Shown: piece after piece, positions 16,881 through 26,139 of the stretch
How positions within the stretch are numbered: position 1 is the stretch's first letter
How the letters are laid out: every line of letters begins with the position of its first letter
Assembly (NCBI RefSeq): GCF_021223605.1
Contig: NZ_CP075175.1
Span: 5,287,501 to 5,351,500, forward strand
Direction: 5' to 3'
Source of the DNA: Paenibacillus sp. 481
Lineage (GTDB): Bacteria; Bacillota; Bacilli; Paenibacillales; Paenibacillaceae
Length of the DNA: 64,000 bases
Notes under the pieces: generated by a model
Database searches by the model: none
Told to the model about the DNA's origin: nothing
The model's input: the letters and a program-made list of their open reading frames with translations, nothing else
Position numbers and translations under genes: made by a program

Positions 16881-17744
16881 ATGAATGAGAAATTGACCAA
16901 CTATTTGAACGGCGTGTTCGCACCATACGATGGGGTAAAAAGCGTTACCGAACTAAAGACTGACCTGCTCTCCGATTTGCAGGAGCGGTTCCGTGATCTC
17001 AAATCCGAGGGCAAGGACGATGAAACCGCTTTTGAGATGACCATTGATAGCATCGGCGACATTGAGCAAACGGTACTAGAGGTCGCTAACCTCTCCCGTT
17101 CGCTGGAGCGGCATGTGGTGACAAACTTTAGCGGAAGTAATCTGGCTAAGAGCGACTTTGCTGGTGTGGTTGCGCATAAAGGGAAATTTTCAGGGAGCGC
17201 ACTGCGAGGCTCCGACTTTGCGAACGCTGACTTGACCGGCAGCACGTTCGCGGGCAGCGATGTACGTGAAGCCAATTTTGATGGTGCAAACCTGACCGAC
17301 TGCAACCTATCCGGCAATGACCTATCGCACGCAAGCTTCAATAAATCAATCCTCGTGCGCACCAACTACAGCTCATCAGGGCTAGATGGTGCAAAATTCA
17401 TAGGTGTTAAACTGACCGACGTCAAGCTGAATACGACCGACCTCAGAAAAACAATCTTTGAAAGTTGTATCTTTGACGGCGTGGACTTCAAATATTCCGA
17501 TCTGACAGGTCTCTGTTTTGACGGGCAAACCTTTATCGGCGTCAAGTTTGACAAAGCGGGACTAAACGAAGTTTCGTTTAGGGGTGCTACCCTCAAAAAT
17601 GTGTCTTTTCAAGCATTTTCATTGTCCAAGAAGTATTACCGTGCCATCAAAACCATCTGCTTTGACGGTGCAATCATGGATAAGTTGACCTACGCTGCGC
17701 TTAAAGGTATGGAAGCCGATTTGTCCAAGGTTACTGTTCGATAA
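16881..17744 (+). CDS. HAAS (permease-prefix-like) domain protein with pentapeptide repeats
   Basis: 287-aa protein in two parts. Residues 1-75 form the alpha-helical HAAS/permease prefix type domain (LKTDLLSDLQERFRDLKSEGK, then DDETAFEMTIDSIGDI). That domain normally sits in front of membrane segments in proteins encoded next to padR. Residues about 80-245 are pentapeptide repeats of A(D/N)LXX type (for example SNLAKSDFAG, ANLTDCNLSG, SDLTGLCFDG), expected to form a quadrilateral beta-helix. There is no signal peptide or membrane segment, so it should be cytosolic. Pentapeptide proteins can mimic DNA (Qnr/MfpA) or act as scaffolds; no function is claimed. Cotranscribed with PadR and P450. 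Confidence 0.85.
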   Translation: MNEKLTNYLNGVFAPYDGVKSVTELKTDLLSDLQERFRDLKSEGKDDETAFEMTIDSIGDIEQTVLEVANLSRSLERHVVTNFSGSNLAKSDFAGVVAHKGKFSGSALRGSDFANADLTGSTFAGSDVREANFDGANLTDCNLSGNDLSHASFNKSILVRTNYSSSGLDGAKFIGVKLTDVKLNTTDLRKTIFESCIFDGVDFKYSDLTGLCFDGQTFIGVKFDKAGLNEVSFRGATLKNVSFQAFSLSKKYYRAIKTICFDGAIMDKLTYAALKGMEADLSKVTVR

Positions 17745-17757
17745 GGAGGTGAATCAG

Positions 17758-18966
17758 ATGCAAAGCATTACAACAGAAGATTTTAGATCGCCAGAAAATA
17801 TGAAGGATGTTGTTGGCTTCTATAAAAAACTAACGGAACAACAAGAGCCGCTTATCCGTTTAGATGATTATTATGGATTGGGGCCAGCCTGGCTTGCGAT
17901 TCACCATGAGGATGTGGTAGCTATTCTCAAAGATTCTCGGTTTATTAGAGATGTGCGAAGGCTACTGCCTACCCAAGATCAACCAGATATAGAAGATCGA
18001 TCTGAGCAGTGGGAATGGTCGATAAATTTCCCGAATATGCTAGACTCTGATCCACCTGATCATACTCGTTTACGCAGGTTAACAGCTAAGGCTTTTACCC
18101 CACAAATGATCGCGAATCTAGAACCTCGTATTCAACAGATTGCAGATGAATTATTAGATGCCGTACAGGAACAAGGAAAGATGGATCTTATTTCAGACTT
18201 TGCTTTCCCCTTTCCATTTCGGGTTATTGCCGAGATGTTAGGAATACCTACTTTATATCAACATAAAATTCATGATTTGTGGGTGAGCATAAAGACAGAT
18301 CCTACTCAAGACCACCATGCATGGATCAAAGCGTATTACTCATGCATCCAAGCAACATTGGAAGAAAAACGAAAACATCCAACAGAAGATGTAATCAGCT
18401 CCCTTATACACGCGCACGATCAAGAGGATAAACTGAGTGAACCCGAACTGCTCTCTACTGTCCAATTACTCATTACTGCTGGACATGAGACCACAACAAA
18501 TTTGATTGGAAATGGTATGGTTGCTTTGCAGAAACATCCCGAACAATTAGCTTTGTTGCGTAGTAATCTTTCGTTGCTACCTCATGCTATCGAAGAGCTG
18601 CTTCGCTATGCTGGACCGATCATGATCAGCTGGCGTTTTGCAGGTGAAGATATCACGATGCATGGGAAAAACATCCGTAAAGGGGAAATGGTTCTATTCT
18701 CGCTTGGCACTGCGAACCTTGATCCAACAAAGTTTTCCCATCCTGAAGGTTTCGATATTACGAGAAGTGAAAATGCTCATCTTGCCTTCGGCAAAGGTAT
18801 TCATCACTGTCTAGGTGCGCCACTTGCAAGATTAGAAGCAAAAGTTGCCTTTCGCACTTTGCTGACACGCTTCCCAGATTTAAAATTGGCGCATGATCCA
18901 GATGAGTTGATTTATAACAACAATGCTGTAATACGTCACATCGCTAGTATCCCAATGATTTTCTAA
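17758..18966 (+). CDS. Cytochrome P450
   Basis: 402-aa soluble bacterial P450 (class I type, needing separate ferredoxin and reductase). I-helix oxygen-activation motif TAGHETTTN (about 242-250), ExxR region EELLRYAGP with the R-containing loop SWRFAGED, and the heme-binding loop AFGKGIHHCLGAPLARLEA with the cysteine ligand (about 346-364). Overall it resembles the CYP107/BioI-like group of Bacillales; the substrate cannot be read. AAGGAGG overlaps the stop of the pentapeptide gene; the ATG at 17758 is chosen over the GTG at 17749, which touches that site. No redox partner gene is adjacent. Confidence 0.94.
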   Translation: MQSITTEDFRSPENMKDVVGFYKKLTEQQEPLIRLDDYYGLGPAWLAIHHEDVVAILKDSRFIRDVRRLLPTQDQPDIEDRSEQWEWSINFPNMLDSDPPDHTRLRRLTAKAFTPQMIANLEPRIQQIADELLDAVQEQGKMDLISDFAFPFPFRVIAEMLGIPTLYQHKIHDLWVSIKTDPTQDHHAWIKAYYSCIQATLEEKRKHPTEDVISSLIHAHDQEDKLSEPELLSTVQLLITAGHETTTNLIGNGMVALQKHPEQLALLRSNLSLLPHAIEELLRYAGPIMISWRFAGEDITMHGKNIRKGEMVLFSLGTANLDPTKFSHPEGFDITRSENAHLAFGKGIHHCLGAPLARLEAKVAFRTLLTRFPDLKLAHDPDELIYNNNAVIRHIASIPMIF

Positions 18967-19066
18967 CCTTCGATGGTATGTGGTTGTGTATCTTACACGG
19001 CTTTTCGCCTGGTTAGCTGCTGCTATTTCTACTTCTATGACTATAACTTAGGTATTGTTTGTGTGG

Positions 19067-19113
19067 AAAACGCCAAGCCGGTGGATAGAATCATAGGCTT
19101 GGCGTTTATTTTC
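19067..19113 (+). terminator. Terminator of the padR-P450 operon
   Basis: Stem AAAACGCCAAGCC (19067-19079) / GGCTTGGCGTTT (19096-19107) followed by ATTTT, about 100 bp after the P450 stop. Confidence 0.8.
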
Positions 19114-19246
19114 GCAATATGAGACTAAGAGAGAGTCATTCACACATATCTATAGACCACTTCAATCGGTCTCCTCTAACTTATTTTCCAAACGTTACTT
19201 CAACTACGCTTGATATATAAATCGATACTTGAATACACCCTCACAT

Positions 19247-19993
19247 TTATTTGGAGTCGGAATCTAAGTCAGTGGAGTCAGGAGAAATCACTTCCCACTT
19301 TCCAAACAGCGTCAAACCCGCCGCTCTAGCGAGTGACGTAGACGCCTGATTATCGAGCTGGCATCGGTACTGGGGTTCGTATCCCTGATCACAGGCATAC
19401 TTGCAGATGGAACGCACCACTTTGCGGGCGTGGCCTTTTCCTCTACAGGTAGCCAGCGTCAGTACGCCGAGATCCGCAATTTGCGCATTTCCCCAGGGAT
19501 ACATGCTGGCGGCGCTGACCAGGCTGTGTTGCTCAAAAGAGCCGAACACTGCCCAGTGATCCAATTCCACATAAGCGTCATCCAAGTCTTGTTCGGAAGC
19601 GGAGGACTGGAACTCGGAGAACACCGCCTTATCTTGCTCGGTTAACCGACGCAAGACGCCTTCCACATGTTCTTGCAGCAATACGTTCTTATCGGCTTCT
19701 GAAAAATAAAAAAGATAATCTGCGCCATGCAGAGTGACGCCCGCTTCATGTAATTGCTGACGAAAGGCCAGCTCAGACAGCTCTTTTCGTTGATAAAGGC
19801 CTAACCTATCTGCCAGCGCAGGCGTCAGGACCGCCATAACCCGGCCTTCGGCGGTTTCCAGCACCATGACTCGACGTTCTTCGCTCAGGTGAGGGTTAGT
19901 CGCGACAGTAAAGTCTTCACTGCTATAGAGGACGTCTCCGCTCAAAAATGGTGCCTGCCAAAAGTCAGTTATCGTGTGTGAAAATAAAGGCAT
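19247..19993 (-). CDS. GNAT family N-acetyltransferase
   Basis: About 248 aa, with the acetyltransferase core in the C-terminal half. The acetyl-CoA binding pattern is LGVLTLATCRGKGHARKVVRSI (about 177-198), preceded by beta4 SMYPWGNAQIADL and followed by QCQ-like CQLDNQASTSLARAAGLTLFG. The N-terminal 120 residues are a separate region without a recognised motif. The start is set at MPLFSHT, with AAGGGGGTAAG upstream; 15 earlier codons lack good spacing. Single gene; the substrate is unknown. Confidence 0.85.
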   Translation of the reverse strand: MPLFSHTITDFWQAPFLSGDVLYSSEDFTVATNPHLSEERRVMVLETAEGRVMAVLTPALADRLGLYQRKELSELAFRQQLHEAGVTLHGADYLFYFSEADKNVLLQEHVEGVLRRLTEQDKAVFSEFQSSASEQDLDDAYVELDHWAVFGSFEQHSLVSAASMYPWGNAQIADLGVLTLATCRGKGHARKVVRSICKYACDQGYEPQYRCQLDNQASTSLARAAGLTLFGKWEVISPDSTDLDSDSK

Positions 19994-20191
19994 ACTTCTT
20001 ACCCCCTTCATTTGAACCTTATAATCTCCTACATACATGTGGGCGCTTACTTATTAATAATAGAAAATTTTAGGTGTTTGGTAAACAACCCTCTGAAACT
20101 ATCGATAATTTTTAACGATATTAACTAAATGATGTATGCTGCTTACCTTGTCATCAAGAGATCGATCATATACGGTTTTCGTGCAAAAAAG

Positions 20192-20289
20192 TCAACGGAT
20201 TAAGAACAACAAAAATCATGACACATTCGCTCCTATCGAATACACTTTTTCTTATCGTATCAATGTCTTGGTGATGGTTCAACTTTTTA
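20192..20289 (+). repeat. Dispersed repeat, copy B
   Basis: Partner of 14583-14680, same orientation. The 20-bp core GATTAAGAACAACAAAAATC is identical, and similarity continues to the T-rich end (TTCAACTTTTT). It lies in the 280-bp gap between a GNAT gene and the exporter permease, ending 33 bp from the permease stop. Confidence 0.7.
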
Positions 20290-20321
20290 ATCCACAACTT
20301 GTAATTCCTAAATATCTTCCA

Positions 20322-22655
20322 CTATTCTACACTTTTCAAGGATTCTATCATGTTGATTCGTGACACTTTTCTTTGAAGCAGTAAGTTCGAGAAAATGGTG
20401 AGCACGTATGCAAGAATAACAGCTATCAGTATGACAAACAGACTTAATTGATTCGGAATTTGCTGATGGGTGCTCGACAATGCCTTGACAACTAAGGCAT
20501 ACATATAGCCACTGATCGGTAACGCTACAAGAACCGCAAAGGTGGTGAGAATGATATTCTCAAAGAAGATAAGCCGGCTTATTTTATGCTTGGGATAGCC
20601 TAATACTTTTAGTGTGGCTAGCTCACGATTTCTTTCATATATGTTTATGGAAGATATCGTATAGATCGCACCAAAGGAAAGCACAACCGCACTAATAATA
20701 AACATGATAAAGATAAATTGATTTTGCTTTAACATATATTCTGCGGATTTCTTTAAATCATTCTTATCTGAGATTGCTTCTATCTGTTTATCTTGTTCGA
20801 AGTATTTACGAACACTTGTAAGGCCTGTATCTGTGGCGCTATTCGCTTCCACTAACAGCGATGTCGGATTGTACTTGATGCCAAAGCTCGCTAGATACGT
20901 TGGCGTAATATAGAACGACGGATTCGAATACTGGTTGGATAGGTGTAAAACCTTCATATCGACCGTTTTATTCGCAAACTCAGGCGCGGTGAACTTGATT
21001 TGGACGATATCCCCTTCTGCAATCTGATAGTGGTCGGCATACGATTTGGGTACCAGCACCCCACTGTCTTCCAAAGCAATCCGCTTGTCATCTTCGTCGA
21101 AGAAATGAATGAGATTGTTTTCTTTCTTCGTCACAACTAACGTGGCATTTTTGTTATCATCACCTTTGATAAATTCCACGGGAAAGGTGGATAAATCATA
21201 ATTGCTTTTAATACCATCGAGTAGCTGTAACGTATCCGGAGCAGTTCCTCTCTTATAATCGACTCTTAAATCATACGTATTCACCTCTTCAATCTGATCA
21301 GCTACTTTTTGCAAAGCCATTTGAGTACCAAAAGCAGTAATCAATAAAACCGTGCTCACCACAACCCCAATGGAGCTTGCTATCGCTTTTGATTTATTTA
21401 AAAATATATTTCTTAAAATGATTTTGTAGCTGTAGGAAATATGACTCCAAATGCCCGGAATTCGTTCGATGAGCAGCTTCTTCATCTTCTTAGGTGGTTT
21501 GGGACGCATCGCCTGAGCCGCACGTTCTTGTAGGATAGCTCTACCACTCAAGTAACAGGACAGGATTCCAAACGCGCTCGAGAAAAGGATGGGTGGTAGC
21601 ACAGAGGTTAAGGACAGGGAAAAAACAATGTCAGGCAATGAGTAGGCTTTTGCAATCGACGCCTGTACTAATGGAATAAAAACACTAGCAGCAAGGACAC
21701 AACCTAGAATCGAGCCTATGATCCCTACCAGCACGGGGTATCCCATATAATGAAGCATGATGTTTCTGTTTTTTACACCCAACGCCTTCATGATACCTAC
21801 TTGATTTCTTTGCGAATCGATAATCCGCGACATGGTAAGGAATAAGATAATCGCTTCAATGATAAAAAGAACTAACGGGATAACCGTACTCATCAATTTA
21901 TTATTATGGATCGTTTGTTGGAGTTGAGCATAACTGTACATTCGCTCTTTACTCATTTGGCTTACATAGGAAAGTTCTTTTGATTGTGCTTCAACGGTTT
22001 GGCCTAATTGGTCAATATCATAACCTTCTTGGGCATCAATCAAGATTTCATTATAGGAAAAGCTACCTGTGAATTGAGGTATGGCTAGTTCAGTCACATA
22101 CGCTACGCCGAACGATTTATGGTCTTGGATTTCGTTCTTTTTGGCATATTCCACATTCTCACCCAAGCCGCTAATGGTGAACGTCATATTTTTGTCATTC
22201 ACACTTATCTGAATCTGATCACCGATTTGGTACTGATGCTCCTTGGCATAATGGGAATCAAGCAAGATTTCATCATGTTGTGACGGAATTCTACCCTCAA
22301 TCATCTTAGGCGTATTGATTTCATTATTTACAGGAATGGTATGTATCTTTAAGGTGGTTTTCATATCTTCAAACGCTTGCGTTGCATCCAAGGTGTACCG
22401 TCCTTCCATTTTGCTTATACCTTGGATTTGACTTAACCCCGCCACGTCCTGCTTGGAAATTTGGCTGTAATAGACATTCAAATCGCTTACATTATGCTCT
22501 TTAAAGTAAACCTTCGTATATGTACTCAGATTATCGCTTAACGTGACTAGCCCCGCATAGAAAAAAGCGCCTACTGCGATCACCAACACAAACGCGATGA
22601 ATTGCCCGCTCGACTGTTTGATATCCCTTAACAATTTTAAAAATAGCTTCATCAT
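20322..22655 (-). CDS. ABC transporter permease of FtsX/MacB type
   Basis: About 777-aa membrane protein with two FtsX-like permease domains. It has a first membrane segment at about 20-42, a long extracytoplasmic domain, three segments around 260-370 (LVLFIIEAIILFLTMSRII; TSVLPPILFSSAFGILSCYL), another near 415-440, a second outer domain, and three terminal segments ending near residue 765. DUF-like FtsX signatures NQVGIMKALG and NRELATLKVLGYP are present in each half. Its start overlaps the ATPase stop (TAATG), indicating translational coupling. It probably exports a peptide or lipid-like compound, or acts in cell-envelope stress. Confidence 0.92.
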   Translation of the reverse strand: MMKLFLKLLRDIKQSSGQFIAFVLVIAVGAFFYAGLVTLSDNLSTYTKVYFKEHNVSDLNVYYSQISKQDVAGLSQIQGISKMEGRYTLDATQAFEDMKTTLKIHTIPVNNEINTPKMIEGRIPSQHDEILLDSHYAKEHQYQIGDQIQISVNDKNMTFTISGLGENVEYAKKNEIQDHKSFGVAYVTELAIPQFTGSFSYNEILIDAQEGYDIDQLGQTVEAQSKELSYVSQMSKERMYSYAQLQQTIHNNKLMSTVIPLVLFIIEAIILFLTMSRIIDSQRNQVGIMKALGVKNRNIMLHYMGYPVLVGIIGSILGCVLAASVFIPLVQASIAKAYSLPDIVFSLSLTSVLPPILFSSAFGILSCYLSGRAILQERAAQAMRPKPPKKMKKLLIERIPGIWSHISYSYKIILRNIFLNKSKAIASSIGVVVSTVLLITAFGTQMALQKVADQIEEVNTYDLRVDYKRGTAPDTLQLLDGIKSNYDLSTFPVEFIKGDDNKNATLVVTKKENNLIHFFDEDDKRIALEDSGVLVPKSYADHYQIAEGDIVQIKFTAPEFANKTVDMKVLHLSNQYSNPSFYITPTYLASFGIKYNPTSLLVEANSATDTGLTSVRKYFEQDKQIEAISDKNDLKKSAEYMLKQNQFIFIMFIISAVVLSFGAIYTISSINIYERNRELATLKVLGYPKHKISRLIFFENIILTTFAVLVALPISGYMYALVVKALSSTHQQIPNQLSLFVILIAVILAYVLTIFSNLLLQRKVSRINMIESLKSVE

Positions 22656-23359
22656 TACCACTCGATCCCTTCAACATTCTGTTTGTCATGATTCACCGTA
22701 ACGCTTTCGATCATTCCGCTCTTTACCTTAATAATTTTATCCGCCATAGGAGCAATCGCGGAGTTATGTGTGACTAACACAACGCACTTCTTCGTTTCTT
22801 TGTTCAAATCTTGAAGGAGCTTTAGGACGGACTTGCCTGTAACATAATCTAAAGCTCCGGTAGGTTCATCGCAGAGCAATAGTAGCGGATTTTTGGCAAC
22901 AGCTCGCGCGATTGCAACACGTTGTTGTTCTCCTCCAGAAAGTTGGGAAGGGAAGTTCCTGATACGGTCCTGTAACCCAACCTTATACAAAATTTCTTTG
23001 GCATCCAGATGGTTTTTACATACTTCCGTCGCAAACTCAACATTTTCTAGCGCATTTAAATTCGGAATTAGATTATAAAATTGAAATACAAAACCAACCT
23101 TCTCACCGCGATATTCGGTTAATTTTTTTTCATTAAACGTTGTGATCTCTTGATTGCCAACAAGCACTTGACCTGTAGTAGCCGTGTCCATACCGCCAAG
23201 GATATTCAAGATTGTACTTTTACCGGCACCACTAGCACCCAGAACAACGACGAATTCCCCCTCTGATATGGAAAAATCAACACCAGCAAGCGCCTTGATT
23301 GTCACTTCTCCTATTTTGTATTCTTTTGTTACGTTTTTGAATTCGATCAGTTTATTCAC
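22655..23359 (-). CDS. ABC transporter ATP-binding protein (MacB/LolD type)
   Basis: 234-aa ATPase partner of the FtsX-type permease. Walker [13 protein letters not shown] (about 43-54), Q-loop [10 protein letters not shown], signature [14 protein letters not shown] (about 141-154), Walker [14 protein letters not shown] and H-loop VLVTHN are all intact. The start codon is GTG, with GAGGAG 9 bp upstream. The gene overlaps the permease start by one base. A possible 48-codon frame lies 44 bp upstream on the same strand. Confidence 0.95.
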   Translation of the reverse strand: MNKLIEFKNVTKEYKIGEVTIKALAGVDFSISEGEFVVVLGASGAGKSTILNILGGMDTATTGQVLVGNQEITTFNEKKLTEYRGEKVGFVFQFYNLIPNLNALENVEFATEVCKNHLDAKEILYKVGLQDRIRNFPSQLSGGEQQRVAIARAVAKNPLLLLCDEPTGALDYVTGKSVLKLLQDLNKETKKCVVLVTHNSAIAPMADKIIKVKSGMIESVTVNHDKQNVEGIEW

Positions 23360-23403
23360 TTCTTACATCTCCTCGCAGGGTATTTTTTGAATATGGTTTG
23401 ACT

Positions 23404-23550
23404 TTAGCCAGTTTCCCGGGGAGCTGGCTTTCTTATCTGCTCGATATAAGGCACCACATGTACTCCTTCTTTGACCGTATAGGCAACCATATACCCTTCA
23501 ACAACTCCTTCTCCAAGCTCCAAATATCCGCTAATTTGCAGACCATTCAT
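23404..23550 (-). CDS. Possible small ORF, 48 codons, unrecognised
   Basis: ATG at 23548-23550 to stop at 23404-23406. It reads MNGLQISGYLELGEGVVEGY and continues to end IRKPAPRETG. Composition looks protein-like (Gly, Val, Glu rich, amphipathic) and a weak GGAA lies 5 bp before the ATG. It sits between the chitinase terminator and the exporter ATPase. It could be a short peptide gene or the tail of a lost gene. The stop overlaps a hairpin AGCCAG / CTGGCT at 23406-23429. Confidence 0.35.
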   Translation of the reverse strand: MNGLQISGYLELGEGVVEGYMVAYTVKEGVHVVPYIEQIRKPAPRETG

Positions 23551-23572
23551 CTATTTCCATCTATCGTCAAAA

Positions 23573-23596
23573 TAAAAACGACGGGTTGCCCCGTCG
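23573..23596 (-). terminator. Terminator of the GH19 chitinase gene
   Basis: CGACGGG (23579-23585) / CCCGTCG (23590-23596) with TTTTTATTTT on the minus strand, 24 bp past the chitinase stop. Confidence 0.8.
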
Positions 23597-23619
23597 CTCA
23601 TCATGGAATGGATATGATG

Positions 23620-25308
23620 TTAAAATGCCTGCATACCTAGTGTATTCAACTTCTCGCCTTGAATGTTGACTCCGGCACGGCTCGTGATGTCGATATAGTG
23701 AGCCACACGACGACCTATGCGCACATCCGATTCATCGCGGTTGCCCTCTTGCGCCCCATTAATGACCATAATCGTGGCACCAAAACCAGGTACAAGACCT
23801 TTAGCAAGTTGTGCTGCGGTCGGAACATAATTACCAACCATAATGTCGTGGCAAGATGGCTTCGGATCTTGTGGAGTCATCCAGAACAGCATCGCTGTCA
23901 TAAATCCAAGTCTGCCATCGTCTGTGATTTTCTCCGGGTTATTCAGCAGTACGTTCTTATCACCGAAAATAATGGAACCAATCAAGCCATAGTTGTAGTT
24001 CCAGCTCAACTGAATCGGCCCGCGACCATGATAGGACTTACCCGCTACTGCTGGATAATCACTGTGACTTTGCACATATCCGATACCGCCTTGGCCGTTC
24101 ACATACTTAACTTCTTCGTTAAAGAATAGTGCCCAACTTAATTCTCCACCTGGAGCACCTTTCCAGCCACCACCTGTTTCGTGCGAGATATTTGCCAAGA
24201 AAGCAGCAAGTTCACGCTTACGGTTGACTTCTGTCCCCTCTTTCAAGAAGGTACCAAAATCAACGATTCTGGAACGAGTTGGCTTGCCGATATTCCATTC
24301 CGCGTTAAACTCTTTTTCCTCAAACAAGAGCGTTTCTGTCTTCGTTGTCTTGTCCAAACGCCAAATTTGCTTCGTCCAGTTGCTAGGTCCACGGTATAAT
24401 TCTTTGTATTTAATATTCGCTACATCACGTACGGCGGCAATCAAATTATCGTAGGAGTAGTAGTCGGTTTGTCCAGGTTTGTAGTAAGCTTTACCTGCCG
24501 CTTTCTCATGCCAGCCTGGTGTACCTGTGCGTAATGGGAACAACGCTTCATATTCGGTTCGAGGAAGCGCCGATGTTACGGCTTGAATAGCTTGATCCGG
24601 TGAATACTGCGCGTCGATGCCACCCCATGTTTGTTGGATTTGTTGATCCGTAATGACACGGCTTCCACCAACAGGAAGGAGTGATCCCGGGCCTTCATTG
24701 CCGGTCGCAGCCGTCGTAGCCGACAGCGCTGTGCTTGCAGCCGATGCATTACCTGCGGCATCTAGTGCAATAACTGTATAACTATAAGCCGTATTTGCAG
24801 TCAAACCTGTATCTGCATACGAGGTTGTCGTGGCAGAACCTATTTTAACTGCATTTCTATAAATATCGTATTTAGTGACACCCACATTATCGGTCGATGC
24901 ACTCCAAGATAAAGTAACGGTTGATGCGGTTGGATTCGATGAGACAAGTCCTGTTGGTACGCTTGGTGCTACTGTATCCGTTCCGCCACCTGGATTTGGA
25001 TTGGGTTCGGCACCCACCTGTTTCCACCCACTATTCGGATTCGTTAAAGAGCTTTCCGGATTTTCACCTTGCGTCCACCATTTCGCTTCATACACCTTAC
25101 CGTTATAAGTCACCTTATCCCCTGTTGAATACGCTTTATTCTGATCCCATGCAGGCGCCGTAGCTTGAGTCACAGCAAAGGGTTCGCTCGGTGCCACCAA
25201 TTCCGCTGCACCTGCAACTGGAGTGGTTGCAAGCATAGCTGCGCCTAGTACTGCGCTAATATTACGCACCATATTTTTTCGTTGTGACGATTGTTTATTC
25301 GTTTTCAT
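23620..25308 (-). CDS. Secreted GH19 chitinase with CBM5/12 and FN3 modules
   Basis: 562-aa extracellular chitinase. Order: signal peptide at 1-34 (NISAVLGAAMLATTPVAGA); CBM5/12 chitin-binding module at about 50-98 (AYSTGDKVTYNGKVYEAKWW); FN3 domain at about 110-200 (PTGLVSSNPTASTVTLSWSA); GH19 catalytic domain at about 220-560. The catalytic-region signatures are ISHETGGGWKG (general acid Glu) and YHGRGPIQLSWNYNYG. It hydrolyses beta-1,4 chitin with inversion. GGAGAC lies before the ATG; a terminator follows. The CBM and FN3 modules are close in sequence to those of the monooxygenase at 42920, suggesting joint action on chitin. Confidence 0.96.
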   Translation of the reverse strand: MKTNKQSSQRKNMVRNISAVLGAAMLATTPVAGAAELVAPSEPFAVTQATAPAWDQNKAYSTGDKVTYNGKVYEAKWWTQGENPESSLTNPNSGWKQVGAEPNPNPGGGTDTVAPSVPTGLVSSNPTASTVTLSWSASTDNVGVTKYDIYRNAVKIGSATTTSYADTGLTANTAYSYTVIALDAAGNASAASTALSATTAATGNEGPGSLLPVGGSRVITDQQIQQTWGGIDAQYSPDQAIQAVTSALPRTEYEALFPLRTGTPGWHEKAAGKAYYKPGQTDYYSYDNLIAAVRDVANIKYKELYRGPSNWTKQIWRLDKTTKTETLLFEEKEFNAEWNIGKPTRSRIVDFGTFLKEGTEVNRKRELAAFLANISHETGGGWKGAPGGELSWALFFNEEVKYVNGQGGIGYVQSHSDYPAVAGKSYHGRGPIQLSWNYNYGLIGSIIFGDKNVLLNNPEKITDDGRLGFMTAMLFWMTPQDPKPSCHDIMVGNYVPTAAQLAKGLVPGFGATIMVINGAQEGNRDESDVRIGRRVAHYIDITSRAGVNIQGEKLNTLGMQAF

Positions 25309-25425
25309 AGTCAGTCTCCTCTACATTTTCGGTTTCATTCAGTACATTCTGGATGGTTTCGTACAGTCAAAGCCTGTGGTGCTTTTATGTCGACGTCGAA
25401 TGAAATGATTCTGAACCCTGATTAA

Positions 25426-25439
25426 TAGAGCGCTTACAA
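25426..25439 (-). promoter_or_regulatory. Weak cre-like site upstream of the chitinase
   Basis: Minus strand TTGTAAGCGCTCTA resembles a CcpA site but departs from TGWNANCGNTNWCA at the last two positions. It lies about 120 bp before the chitinase start. The rest of the 350-bp gap 25309-25657 holds no gene. Confidence 0.3.
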
Positions 25440-25659
25440 AAATATTTTAAAAACACGATAAGGAGTTCGTCATATCCCCCCATTCCCACATATTAGTTAA
25501 CGCCTGTATTATAATTTGATATAGGCCTAATTGTCACTACTTATTTTACAATAAAGGCCAAATGGCAAACGTATAACTGGAATACTCGAATAGATCTCTA
25601 ACCATTTCGTCTGGTTTTGGATATAAGATTAAAGCATACTCGTACTCTTTTTCAAATAA

Positions 25660-25697
25660 AAAAGCACCAGCAACTCTACAGAGGTACTGGCACTTTC
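25660..25697 (-). terminator. Terminator of the CHY zinc finger gene
   Basis: Imperfect stem (GTGCCAG...CTGGTGC on the minus strand, with an inner CTCTGTAGAG hairpin), followed by a T run, 30 bp past the stop at 25728. Confidence 0.6.
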
Positions 25698-25727
25698 AGT
25701 TAAAAAATATGTCGGGTTAGGTGAACA

Positions 25728-26042
25728 CTAGACGGGTTCAAAATAAATCGAATAATGTAAAGCGCATCTTTCGTTGAACGACGCCTGACAGCAAGGGCAG
25801 CTAATGGTATTCATATACTCCCGAATCGTCAATTCCTGACGGCAGCTTCCGCAAAGGATAGCCCTTTCATCGAACTGCTGCTGCGACCAGCGCTGTATGG
25901 TATGACCCGCATGCTCCTCATGACATTTGTAACACGGATAATAGCGATTGCAGCAATTAAATTTTATCGCAACAATGTCTTTCTTGGTGTGGTAATGTGT
26001 ACAACGCGTTTCATTATCTACGACTGAACCATAAACTTTCAT
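25728..26042 (-). CDS. CHY-type zinc finger protein
   Basis: 104-aa protein rich in Cys and His, in the CHY zinc finger pattern: RCTHYHTKKDIVAIKFNCCN, YYPCYKCHEEHAGH, then CGSCRQELTIREY and SCPCCQASFNERCALHY. It probably binds two or three zinc ions. In Bacillales these small proteins stand alone and their role is not established. The start is at MKVYGSVV, since GGGGGATAGGG precedes that ATG. Confidence 0.88.
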   Translation of the reverse strand: MKVYGSVVDNETRCTHYHTKKDIVAIKFNCCNRYYPCYKCHEEHAGHTIQRWSQQQFDERAILCGSCRQELTIREYMNTISCPCCQASFNERCALHYSIYFEPV

Positions 26043-26139
26043 CCCTATCCCCCTTATATAAACGCACATTAAGACAAGGTCTAATCATCATCCCTCTACT
26101 GCTTTTATTGCCGGTTCCAGCAATTTTGAATCTAGCTCT

